From assembly GCF_041296385.1 (NCBI RefSeq), contig NC_091023.1, forward strand, positions 10,664,924 to 10,728,923: a DNA stretch of 64,000 nt, in the 5' to 3' direction. The stretch's first letter is position 1; each line of letters begins with the position of its first letter. The translations under genes and the position numbers were made by a program. The notes under the pieces are model-generated. The model was not told the DNA's origin, made no database searches, and worked only from the letters and a program-made list of their open reading frames with translations. Below, one piece after another: positions 14,681-25,651 of the stretch. The DNA is from Aphelocoma coerulescens (Eukaryota; Chordata; Aves; Passeriformes; Corvidae).

Positions 14681-17600
14681 AAATAAAACTTAATATGTTA
14701 AAGACAGCTTTAGGAAGTTGAAACCAAGCAAACAAACAAAACCCCCAAACAAATAATCAATGTCCACTTCAATATTATGGATATTATTAAAATTATTGCA
14801 TACTATGTCTCCTCACTACTTCTGGGATTCAAACTTCCAAGGCAAATAAAGCTTCCCTCTTTGTATGAAAACAGAAATAAAAAGACCAAATTGTGAAGCA
14901 AATTTTTTGAAGCAGTCTTCTGCTGGTATCACCTCCTCTTCCAAATGCTTCCTCACCCCTGCCTCTGCCTCTCAGCCTCTCTGCAGGGGACAAGAGTCAG
15001 CCTAGTGAGCATATACAATGTAGGAGCAAGGTTAGCATAAAAGCCAAAAACATGCAGAGCCTGAATTCTACTCATATATCCAAAAGAAAATGTAGAGCAA
15101 GAAAAGACTTCCAAGAAGGGGCTTAAATGTAATTTCTGGTGAAATTACTGTACTGTCTTTGACAAATCCTTCTTTACAAGGAGTGCCAAATGAAGCCCTC
15201 TGGTATTGCCTCTGGATTAGCCCAACTTTGAGAGCTGGGAACCTGAGAGTACAGTAAATCGACATTTCATCTCCCTTGGGAAGGACATTACTTCCACTGT
15301 CCTGGCATCCTGCAGGTCAATGGAGCACACAAATGCCACCAGAATACTGACACATCCTTGTTATAAAGTAGTTCAAATTTCATAAAAAATTGGATCAAAA
15401 CCCATGTTTCCACAACGGAAAGCATTATGTGAATGCTTTATAGAAATGGGAAATAATCACAAAATTTTCACAGCTAGAGTATTAAGAAAAATTCCCTGCC
15501 AGCAGCAGAATATACTTTAACTTCATGATTTTTATAAGCTGTGAATGATGAGATGTAAATTATGCTGCCACTGAAAAAAAAAAGAACTATATTCAACAGA
15601 ATATTTTCTGCCTACAGTATTATCATGAGTAACAACTTCTTGACTCCTATTCCTGCGGTCAAGCAAAATGAAGATAAATGTTTGCATATACAACTTTTAA
15701 AATCAGCTTTAGAAGACAGAAGGTTACTCTTTTGTTACTTCATACCAAGTAACTTTTTACATTGTAGTTTGTTTCATCAGTGATGTCACGTTATATTCTC
15801 TTTGCTTTTGAAACCTTTTTTAGAAAGCCCTTCAGCTGTGTAGAAGGATTGCCTGGTACCATCTTCTTTGGCATAGTTCACACATTCATTCCCTTAACAC
15901 TGCCTTTTAGTCTACTCCTTTCTCTTCCGGTTACATACAACAGCTCAGGCTTTTGAGCTTTTTCAAAATGCTTTGGCTTAACTGAAGTGTCTCATGGAGT
16001 ATCTGGATAAGCAGGAGGTGGCTGATCATCTGATCAGATGCCTTTGGCTGTAAGTGTTGGGAAACCTTTTTGATCTTGGTCTGTTTCTTCCAGCCCACAT
16101 TAATGAAGACACTCCTTTAGTTTCCATTTGGTTGTTTCATCTATGTCTTCTGGGAGTCTATATGAACAAATCAAGAACCTCCAGGGTATATTCCATTTTA
16201 TCTTTAGAGGTTGGAGAGAAAGGATCCTATTTTTCCCTCCATTTGTCTACATTGTATTATAAAGTTACTGTGTTAGTGATGCTGGCAGCTGAACTGGAGA
16301 AAGTAAGCTGCCAGCAAAGGAGAAGTTAGTAGAGGTGGACTACATAGTAAAAACAGAGTTAATGTCAGATCAAAGACTCTGAAAGAGTAAGCCCTGAATT
16401 CATACAAAACATTCACTATCAGATCTTATTTCCATCTGTCCCTCTCAGAAGGGCTTGTCTCCACAGTTTCCAAGGCATTATGTTGTTTTCAGAACCAGAA
16501 TGGCAGCAGTGGTACAACAGCTGTATATAAACTAGTAACATGTTTAAACTGATCCTTTGATCATCTGTATTTTGTTAATTTTCTGACACACTCATAATAT
16601 TCGGTGTATCAAATTCTGGGTTACTGCTTCTCTCTTCTGCTGTTTGTAAGCACTGTCATGTACTGACAGTCTAGGAAAGCCACAGTTCCTTTACCATAAC
16701 TACACTACGACATTCTTATATTTGCAGGCTAGTCCTAACTAGTTTCTTCAAGATTAACATAAACAGTGTTTCAAATGTGTTGCTATCAGATTCCCAGCAT
16801 TAATTAGAAAAATATCCTTCAGATATGGATTTAATTTGCATCCATGAATTCATAGCAGGATGTTCCTTTGCAATTGTTACATGTTGAAAAGCCTCCGTAT
16901 AAACCTCAGAAAAAGTGAGTATTCTAAGATCTGCTCTACTGCTTCTAAAACATGTTTAAACTTTGTGCTATTAAGCAAAGATCTCAATGTCACTTTTTCG
17001 TTATGAGTCAACATATGACTAAGCTGTATGTTTACACTGATAATAGCTGTATGATAAATATTTACATGGATTATATAGTTAGCAGTAAGGCGTAAGCAGT
17101 GCTAACCATATGCGTCACTCCTGTACCAAGAGTACACAGGTTATGAAAATGATGGGTTTGGTTTTTTCTTCTTTATTTTCTTTCCAAGTATTGAATTCTC
17201 TTTCTAATCAGGCCAGACATAACCAGGAAACAGAACCTATACTGTTAATAGTTGCTTAAATGGAAAGGGATATGGTCTCACATTAATTCAACCAACCTTT
17301 TATGTGTCAGGCCTTCAGTTATTCTTACCCAAGAACATTTTTCAAGTTGAGGAAAGCTGAGTAATAGCTTGCATGACACACGCATATAAAATTTAGAATT
17401 TGTCAAAAAAAAAGAAAGTTGTAATATGTGAACAGTGTTTCTCATTTCATTCAGTTTTATTGGTAAGAAAAATTAACAATTCAGACAAAAAAGTACAAGA
17501 AATCCATGAGGTGAATGGTGGCATGAGATTAAAGAAAGAGAGAAGCAGATGTTTCTTTTTTCTTCTAACAAGATATTTATTTAAGTATAAAATAATCCAG

Positions 17601-18740
17601 AAGATCTGGTGGGATTTTAGTAAAATTTGTGTAGAACAAGGAAAAAAACCCAACTTTTACAAACTTAATGGGTATAAAATCCCACACTTGGGTAAAGAAT
17701 ACAAGAATGATGGTGGGTTTTTTTTTAAACTTAGCTACATATGTGGCCCATTAATTATAGCACTAGAACACATTATTCATTTCCTTAGCTTCCCTTTGTT
17801 CCTGTGACTTGTTATCCCTGCCATATCATTAAGGATCTGAAAAGAGAGAATAGTAATATATGATTGCTCAGATTGACCGACAAAGGGAACTACAATCTTC
17901 TAGGTCCCAGAAAGGAACACAACCTCAGGACTTGTACGTCCAGTAATAAGATCAGGGCCTGTATTCAGGCAATAAATATGGCATCTTTAAGAATTATGGA
18001 CTGAATTATGATTGCCTGAAAATGGAGTATACTGTTACAGGAAATAGTGCCAACTATAGTAAACCCGGTGTATGATAGAAAATCTATCAGTTCAGGCACT
18101 TTTAACTCCCACATCCTGTGATTTCTATGAATTATTATGATTAGCGTTAATTGAGGTAACAGATCTAAATGTGCCAAAAGTAAGGAGCTTAAGGTAACAC
18201 GTCTAAATGGTGGCACACACTGAGCCTTGCCCGCCTCTTTTGGCTTCTGTTCATTCTTGGAAGCAAGGACTATGCTGAAGTTGCTTGTTTTGGCAAAGCC
18301 TGCTCCTTTAACTTGATCTCCACCCTATTTCTAGGAATTCATCCCCTTTCATGCCTGCCAGTCTGCTGAGCTGTGTGCTGTTTTTGGAAGGGCAGAATGC
18401 AATTTTCTTATAAATTCTATGACATACTTGTACGAGTTGCCAAAATGTTCTGTGAAACCTGAGTGCCACATAAATGACAGCAAAATCAGGCCATTTACAT
18501 GTAGCTTTGGCTATGGGTTTTGTATGATTCCTTTCTAGTCCCATATTTGCACCATCAGCTTGCCAACATTTCTATGAGAACCTATTATTTCAGGCATTTA
18601 TAATTTGCTCAGTGTATTCCCCACTGAATATTAGTAACAAAGCTCACAGTCTGGATATCTGTGTCAAATTTGGGGAATAATACAGTGACACCAGTGACTA
18701 GTACTCTACACAAGTGAAACTAATAGTTCTTAGCTGCTCC

Positions 18741-18966
18741 AGGGGAGGTTTAGGTTAGACATTAGGATGAAATTCTTCACAGAAAGGGTGATTAGACAGT
18801 GGAATGGGCTGCCCAGGGAGATGGAGTCACCGACCCTGGAGGTGTTTAACAAAAGACTGGATGTGGCACTGAGTGCCACGGTCTGTTTAACACAGTAGTG
18901 CTTAGTCGTAGATTGGATTTGATGATCTCTGAGGTCTTTTCCAACCTTGTTGATTCTGTGATTCTG
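18741..18966 (+). mobile_element. CR1 LINE 3' end
   Basis: A 5'-truncated copy of the avian CR1 retrotransposon 3' end. It shows the standard run: 'gaaattcttcacagaaagggtgat', then 'tggaatgggctgcccaggga', 'gtgtttaacaaaagactgga', 'ttggatttgatgatctctgaggtcttttccaac', and a terminal 'gattctgtgattctg' repeat (each fragment quoted in part). It encodes no protein and lies just before the RHBDD1 CpG island. Confidence 0.9.
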
Positions 18967-19084
18967 AAATATCTTTATCTAACTGCTTTTAACGCTTGCA
19001 AAGAAGTCCTCGAACTACAAAACCTACAGAACTAGTTACTGTTTTGCATGTGCAGTAAAACGCTTTCAAAGGAAATCTGATTAT

Positions 19085-19665
19085 GTATTTTAATAGTGGG
19101 CAGCGCCAGGGACCGACGCCCGCCCCGAGACACCGCCCCAGCCCTCAGCCCGCCCGCGCACAGCGCCCCTGGCGGCGCGGCGGCCCCGGCGCAGGCGCGG
19201 TGCATTTCCCGGGGCGGGGCCGGGGCCGCTCCCCTCGCCGCGGAGTGGCGGCCGCGGGTCACGTGGGGCAGCGGGAGGGCCCGGGTGCTGCTGCTGCCGG
19301 AGAACGTGAGTGCCGGGAGGGGGGGACGTTGGAGCCGCCGCCGCCACCACCTCTTCCCCGTCCCTGCGCGGCGGCTCCTCCTCCTGCCGTGCTCTCCTGT
19401 TCTGCTCTTCTGTTCTGCTCTCCTCCTCTCTTGCCCTTGCCGCCTCCTTCCGGCGGAGAGCGGCCACCCGGCCGTGAGGGGCGCGGCCCACGCCCGGGGA
19501 GGGCCGCCCTGCTGAGCCGGGGGTGCCCAGTACAAGCCCCAACAGGTGGGGTGTGGGCTGGGTCAGCTGCCCGCAAGGTGCGCTCTGTAGGAAGTTTTCC
19601 TCCGCAGAGCTTAGCTCGTTCCCCGCCGCTGCAAGGAGTGGTGGTGGGAATTACGGAAGTGAAGC
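19085..19665 (+). promoter_or_regulatory. RHBDD1: CpG-island promoter of RHBDD1
   Basis: This is the only strongly GC- and CpG-rich segment in the window. It contains an NRF1-like site (CGGCGCAGGCGCGG, 19,187-19,200), a consensus Sp1 box (GGGGCGGGGC, 19,211-19,220), a CACGTG E-box inside GTCACGTGGG (19,258-19,267; USF/TFE3-type) and, downstream, an ETS/GABPA-like ACGGAAGTG (19,653-19,661). There is no clear TATA box. This matches a TATA-less housekeeping promoter. Long open frames on both strands here are caused by GC content and are not coding. Assignment to RHBDD1 is inferred from position and from the splice donor within it. Confidence 0.8.
19215..19305 (+). other. RHBDD1: RHBDD1 exon 1 (non-coding; 5' end approximate)
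   Basis: A first exon is inferred to end at 19,305, where AAC is followed by the consensus donor GTGAGT. The transcription start cannot be read from sequence; it is placed near the Sp1 and E-box cluster and is uncertain by about 100 bases. The next acceptor I support is at 25,133, giving a 5.8-kb first intron. Additional 5'UTR exons in the intron cannot be excluded. Confidence 0.5.
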
Positions 19666-22600
19666 GGCCTCAGAAGTCGAATCCCCAATATTTCACGGTT
19701 TCACAGCCGTTATCTTTGTACGCGTACCCACCCTCGTGCCTGTGGGACTCAGTTCTTGGGAGCGCTCTCGGTGCGCAGGAGCAGCCGGGTGTCGGGAGCC
19801 CGCGGGGCTTATCCGCAGCCACACCCGCACATGTGCTGTGCTCCTCACAGCCTCCGCAGTTTGGGTTTACTGCTTTCATTTACCCCATTTTCTAAAGCGG
19901 TATTTTTTACAAATTCTAGAAATAACTTACTAAAAAAAAAAAAAAAATCAATAACTGGCCAGAACTATATCCCTTCCTTTGTTAAAACTACGAAACAAAA
20001 AAACCTACCCGCAAAAACTGCAAATAACTTGCACCTGTATCAAAGAAGAAGCAATGGCAAGTGTATCTTGGCTGTATTTGGTAAGCTTTCTTACAGCTGT
20101 TTAAACACCGAGTTTAAGTAATTCGGGTATCTAAAAAATGTAATTAATAATACTCGAGCTGGTTTGATTTCCTGAAATAGCACAGTGATGTTCTTCCTGG
20201 AACTGTTTGTTTTTTGTTTTGTTTTTTTTTTACTGGCATAGATTGGCGGTGTTAACAACAGTAGTATAACAGTAATACTAGAAAGCATATGTTTCTGAAT
20301 TGTTTGTAGGTTTAACCAATATTATTTAAAATGGATTTCTTCAAAAAGTAAGTTTCTCGTTCTTCCTTTCTGCTACACACTGCAGACAAATTTTCCCTCA
20401 AATCTACCAAGGAATGCTAAAATTGTAAAGTTGTTGTGCTTCGCACTTCTGAAGTGGAGTCAGGCAATCTTTGATGGTTTCATTTTTAATAATATTACAA
20501 AATTCTTAAGATAAAGGAGGATGCTCTTCTACGATTATACGAGTGTAACAATTGCAATCAAGTGGAAAAAACCCAAAAAACAAACCCCAACCAAAACCCA
20601 AATCCATGACCTTAATTAGAGTTAAACATCTGTGAAGTTAAAACTCACCTGTGGCCTAATCTGAAGTTCACTGTTGTTTTGATGTATTTTTATTTTAAGC
20701 TGTAACATCCCCTTACCTTTACAAGTACAGTGATATGTTAAGTATTTATGACTACTTTACTTCTTCAACTTCAATTAGTGTAGATGTATCCTGGTGTTTT
20801 GAGAGGCGGTTACTAATTATTGTCTGTTACAAGAGAGATTTGACCTAGTCCCTTGGGTTCTTTCCTGTGAAAGCTGTCTCATTTATTTTGGGATAAAGTG
20901 GCCAAAATGATTCTTGGCATGTATGGTTTAACATGTGTATATTTTATTGTGGGTGGTAATTGTTACGCCCTTCAGAACACATTTTTAGTTTTAAATTGAA
21001 GTTCTTAGTTTAAAAGCTTATTTTGTTAAGGACTTCCTCTTTTAGTGGTGGTGAAGAGGATTAAAAATCTGTAAGAGATTTTCAGTTTTCATGCTGAAGC
21101 AGATATAAGACACAGAAGAACTTCTCTATTCTAACAGAAAACTTTGAATGAAATTTAAAATGTTGCATAATAAAAAAAGACTGTGATCTAGCCATTTATG
21201 AGGTCATTTAACATTGATATTTAACTTTGTATTGTCTCAGCAAGGGAGTTATTGACTTAAATAGTTTTAAAACATTTTTATTATAGATGGGTGACTCCTC
21301 TCACCAAATTCTGAAATGCTGTGTCTTTTCAGTTCACCATTCAGTATTCCTTTGTGAAGGAAAGCCCTTTAGATGAATCCAGAAGTTGTTCTTTATGAAG
21401 TAAATAATTTTTTAATTTAAGTCAGAACCTTCTCTTTGTTATGAACTATGTAATTTACTGTACATTTCAGAGCTTTTTGTAGCTGACAGCTTGCAGCTGA
21501 CCTTCTCCTTGCATACTTATTAAACAGGATGATTCATTATGTTTCAGATTTTTAGGGTTTTTTTCCTTGCATTGTTTTTTTTTTTTTTCTGTTGGGGCTT
21601 TTCCCCACCCCCTTCCAAAGTTTGAGGGCCACAGTAAAAGTGTTTACAGTTTGCTCCTGCTTCCTTTGCCCTCCTCTTTTGCCCTAAAAACAGTTTCTGT
21701 CTTTACCGGGAGAAGCCTTTGTGTCCTGAGACTCGTATCTTCACAGACAAGTAGTGTGGGCCTGTTGAGGCTTATCTGTATTGTGGAATGGTTTGTCCTT
21801 AGGATCTGATACTCACCCTTTATGTTTCAAGTGGTTTTGACATTAGTTTAGCTCTAATCTGGACGTGTAGGCTGAATGCACAATTTTTTTTCCAGAGTGT
21901 ACTTGATTTTGCATAAAAATAAATCAAAATTTCGGGGTTGTTATGTCTGTTTTGGGGGAAGCAAGGGTACAGGGAGATTCTTTTCCTCTAAATTGAAATT
22001 ACAGCTATAGGAAAAGAGAGTAGAACATTTCATTTTAACTGGTATTTACTAAAATATTTACTTTATTACATGAGTTTTTTAGTAATGTGAAGTCATAATA
22101 TTTTATGGTTGCCAAGTGAGTGAGGGGGGTTGTCACAGTAAAAAGTTTAAATACTTTTTTACTTGGTTAGTACAAAACAAACAAACAAATTCCAAGAATA
22201 TTTAGTTCAGATATTTATTTTGAGTAGGTGACAAAAATGCGGACACGTGGCAGCCTGGATGCAGGACAAATGTCCATTTCAAGTCTATTCTGGAAATTTG
22301 TACATTTTGAAGTGGGTGGCATGTTTTCAAAAAAAAGAGAAAGGAAAAAGTGCTTCATTGTTTCAAGCCTCATTCAGCTCTAATAAACAGAGTAGAGGCT
22401 GAGGAGGAATGTTCAAACAGTTAAAAGCTCTGTGTGTTTTAAGGGAGTTGCATTCCTGAAGGGTCTCAAATAACTATCTATATCTTTTTATATCTTTTTC
22501 CCTTCAACTCAAACACATAATGTGTTTTGGCTGACATTTTTGATTGCTCCCAGTAATGGGAATGCTTTATGATAACTAGCACTGTTGTAATCATGGTGGA

Positions 22601-25132
22601 AAGCATTCCCAGCCCTGTTCCATGATTATTGTCTGGATATGTGCTGGATGAGGGTTTCTTTTCTTGGGTCCATGGGTGTTATAAGGACTTAAATTGGAAA
22701 TTTAAGAGTATCAGAAGCAGAGATGGAAGCTTTAAAACACAAGACTATATGGCAATTTGAACAAAATGGTATGGCAAGATTTTGAGGTTTCCACATAACT
22801 TGCATTTAAAGGATGTTCACTTTTAAATTCTAGCAGTTTTTGTGTCAACTGTTTTGTGATGAAAAAGATGTAACTGTGTCAGCGGTACAAGAAAAGCCAG
22901 AGGTCTGAACAGAAGACTATAAGAATATTTGGGGGTGTTGGTCTGCCTGATACCAGAGCAAGTAGTGTGGAAAAAAAGGAATGACGTTGATTAAACTTGT
23001 GATTAACTAAGGGGTTTTTTTTTTTAATGTTGACTTTAAAGTCAAAGACCGACAATATTAATTATCTGCAATGACCAGTTTACACTTTAACAGGTTGGTT
23101 CATTTAAGCTTTGTGGGGGCTACAGCTGTGGTCTCTGGAGTTAAATTGTGATCATTAGAAACTGGGTTTGGAAGGCAGTTATATGTTCAAGAGGCCTGGT
23201 ATAAAGTACATTTCTGGTGTTTTCACTCTGTTTTGGACAAGGCTCAGACATTATGCAGCACCTCCATGATAGTAATGTGGGGAAAAATGCAGTGACTTTC
23301 ATTGTAATGTAGCAAATACATTTTACATGCATTCTGGTTTAATGCAGTTGTTTTGAGGATAAAAAAACCCAACCAGGTTGTTTTTTTCTTCTCTTAAATT
23401 GCTATAATAAGCATGAATGTGATTTAAGGAGAAATGCAGAGACTAGAATATGTAACTATAGGAAGTGGCATTAATTAATTCTATGTGTGAACTAGCATGG
23501 AGCTACAGGCTCCTCTCACTTCAGGATAAGCAGAGAAGGTAGGCTGGCCACTACCTTGTTGTCTTTGATGTTCCACCCTATCCTGGTCTCTCAGGTCCTT
23601 TTGCTGTTACAGGGTAACATCATCCAGAGGTGCTTTCCTTCTTTTCCATGTGCTCACTGAGTTCATGAAATGCAACTGAATCAAATTATTAAGAATACTC
23701 TGAATACCTAAGTAAAAATGTTCAGTAAAGTGTTTGCAGACGTAGCAATGGTCTATAGAAATGTGAAATTTAGTAAATCCTGACAGACATAGGGGAAGGT
23801 TAAATTTTGCATCTTGAGCTGTCCTTTATAAATGTCTGGTTTTTCCTCCTGTCCTCTAGAAGAATTAGATTGTTGCTTGTTTATCTAATAAAAAAGCTGG
23901 AGAGGAATCATTTCATATGATGAATTGGAAAGGCATTTAAATAAAAAATGAATATATTATCAACTTTAACTATTTTGTGTATAGTGATAAAGAAGGTTAA
24001 TGGGGTGTTGAGAATTTAGTATATATCTCAATATTTCAGGCGGTTTCATTTGAAACCTGCTGGCAAAGTTTTGAAGAGTAATTGTGTTTTGCTGGTTCTA
24101 CATAACTGATACTTAAAGTGGAATAATGTGTTGTGTATCTTCAGTAGTTCTGCAAAGAAGGGGCACACTGGAGGGGAGGAGAGGCTGTGCTGTTGTTGGG
24201 CCACCTTGCAGAGTTTCCAGAAGTAAAAGTAGGACTGGCCAAGTTGGGGTAGCCTTTGGAACCTGCTTGAAATCTTGGGTCTCTTCCTGTCTTCCACAGG
24301 TGGTTCCATGCTCTGGAAACTCCACGTTCCCCTGTGCTGTGTTGTCCTGTGCAGCTTCCTCTCTTGTCAGTTCCTGTCAGAGTAACTCCCATTTCTAGCC
24401 TGATCTATTTCTGTAGCTCTCTTTAATCCCGTTTTTTACTGGCATAAATAAAGCAGAGATGAAAATTTTGTCATAACTCTTTAAATTTTATATGCAGATT
24501 TTGTATATGATTTCCTCCTATAGTTTTCTTTTCTCCATCACATACTTCTAAACTAAAGTCTTTATCCTAATCCCTAGGAAAGCAGTAACAATTTTCAAAC
24601 TGCATGTAGGAGTACTTAGGTGCATCTCTGTTACTTTTTTGAAATTGTAACTTAGTTTCCAAGCTTAGCTTGTTTTGAATATTTGTAAAAGTTGGAAAAA
24701 TAATCATTAAAAAAATTGAAATATGTAGCAAAGATAGGAATCCTGGAAACTGAGACTCTAGAGTAGAATTTGAAACTGGTTTTCCTTCCTGGAATTTTAA
24801 TTATTGAGTGAATCAGGATTAATGAGAACATGTTTAGAACACCCAGGTACTTTATGGATTAAGTAAAGCCTGTCCAGGGATGTGAAAGAGAGGTTGCAGA
24901 CTGCTTTTTCTCACAATGCTTGCCTGCATTATCTGTATAAATCTCCTTTTTTGTGTTTTATGTCAGTTTGCAAATTCTGATTTTTTTTCCTCACTTGAAT
25001 TTTTGTTCTGATATATAAAAGGTCTCAGCTGGTTACCTTGATGAATTTTTTTGTGTTTAAAAAAACCTAAAAACAGTGATGAGCTTTAAAACACCCCTAT
25101 ATGTATATAACAAGTTACCTTCTTTCTTTCAG
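19306..25132 (+). other. RHBDD1: RHBDD1 intron 1
   Basis: This intron separates the CpG-island exon from the first coding exon. Its first ~350 bases continue the CpG island and hold an ETS-like site; the rest is AT-rich. I see no coding exon, no young transposon and no RNA gene in it. It ends in a pyrimidine-rich acceptor (cttctttctttcag). Confidence 0.6.
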
Positions 25133-25651
25133 AATTTCCAAAACTTGCATGGTTTTGAAATTGAACAGAAGACTGGAAATCGGAATAATCTTCACTTTTA
25201 TTTGAATAAGAAGTAATAATGGAACGAAGGCAGAGAGGAGTCAGTGCTGGACTGCTTTTGCTGCTTTATCAAATTTCTCAAGTTGGACTCCAGAACATTC
25301 CTTGTGTTACTCTTGGGGTACTTGTACTGAATATTTTTCTCTTCCTGAATCCTGTGAGGCCACTGTCTGAAGTGTGTCTCAGTGTAAATGAAGCTGTCCA
25401 CAGAAAGAACTGGCAGCGTTTGCTGCTTGCTCCTTTCCACCACGCAGATGATTGGCATTTGTATTATAACATGATTTCCATGCTTTGGAAGGGCATAATG
25501 CTGGAAAGAAAGCTTAAGAGCATATGGTTTGCCTACATAATTGCAGTATTTTCACTACTGATTGGAGTAGTTTATATGGTGCTGGAACTCCTGCTTGTGG
25601 TAATTCTGGATGATCCTTCCTATGAAATGAATTGTGGAGTAGGTTTTTCAG
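25133..25651 (+). CDS. RHBDD1: RHBDD1 exon 2: 5'UTR tail and first coding exon
   Basis: The acceptor follows a long pyrimidine tract. Bases 25,133-25,218 are untranslated; coding starts at 25,219 and runs 144 codons plus one base to the donor GTAAGA at 25,652. The exon encodes the N-terminal membrane segments, the HHADDWH loop and, as its last complete codon, catalytic Ser144. The intron that follows is phase 1 and splits the codon for the second glycine of GFSG. Confidence 0.95.

Larger units (their letters stand above)
1..19080. other. Intergenic DNA upstream of RHBDD1; no supported gene
   Basis: About 19 kb of AT-rich sequence with short, unrelated open frames, none with recognisable protein similarity or a coherent exon chain. 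By known vertebrate synteny the next gene to the left should be IRS1, head-to-head with RHBDD1, but no IRS1 coding sequence is visible. The region holds an old CR1 relic near 0.8-1.0 kb, a CR1 3' end at 18.7-19.0 kb, a GC-richer block at 14.2-14.7 kb of unknown origin, and stretches such as 8.53-8.80 kb that look more like regulatory DNA than decayed repeat. The rest shows nothing I can name. Confidence 0.75.

Noticed and set aside
17400..17807. 135-codon Lys-rich + strand frame
   Set aside because: It arises from A-rich sequence, lacks any known domain, and has no promoter or splice context.
19083..19895. 270-codon open frame on the + strand, with 139-167-codon frames on both strands
   Set aside because: It lies in the CpG island, is dominated by Pro, Ala, Gly and Arg, and overlaps the inferred non-coding exon and donor. 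Long frames on both strands are expected from GC content.
22856..22915. GTGATGA followed ~55 bases later by CTGA, resembling a C/D-box snoRNA in RHBDD1 intron 1
   Set aside because: The flanks do not form a terminal stem and no C'/D' pair or recognisable guide is visible; the motifs are short enough to be chance.
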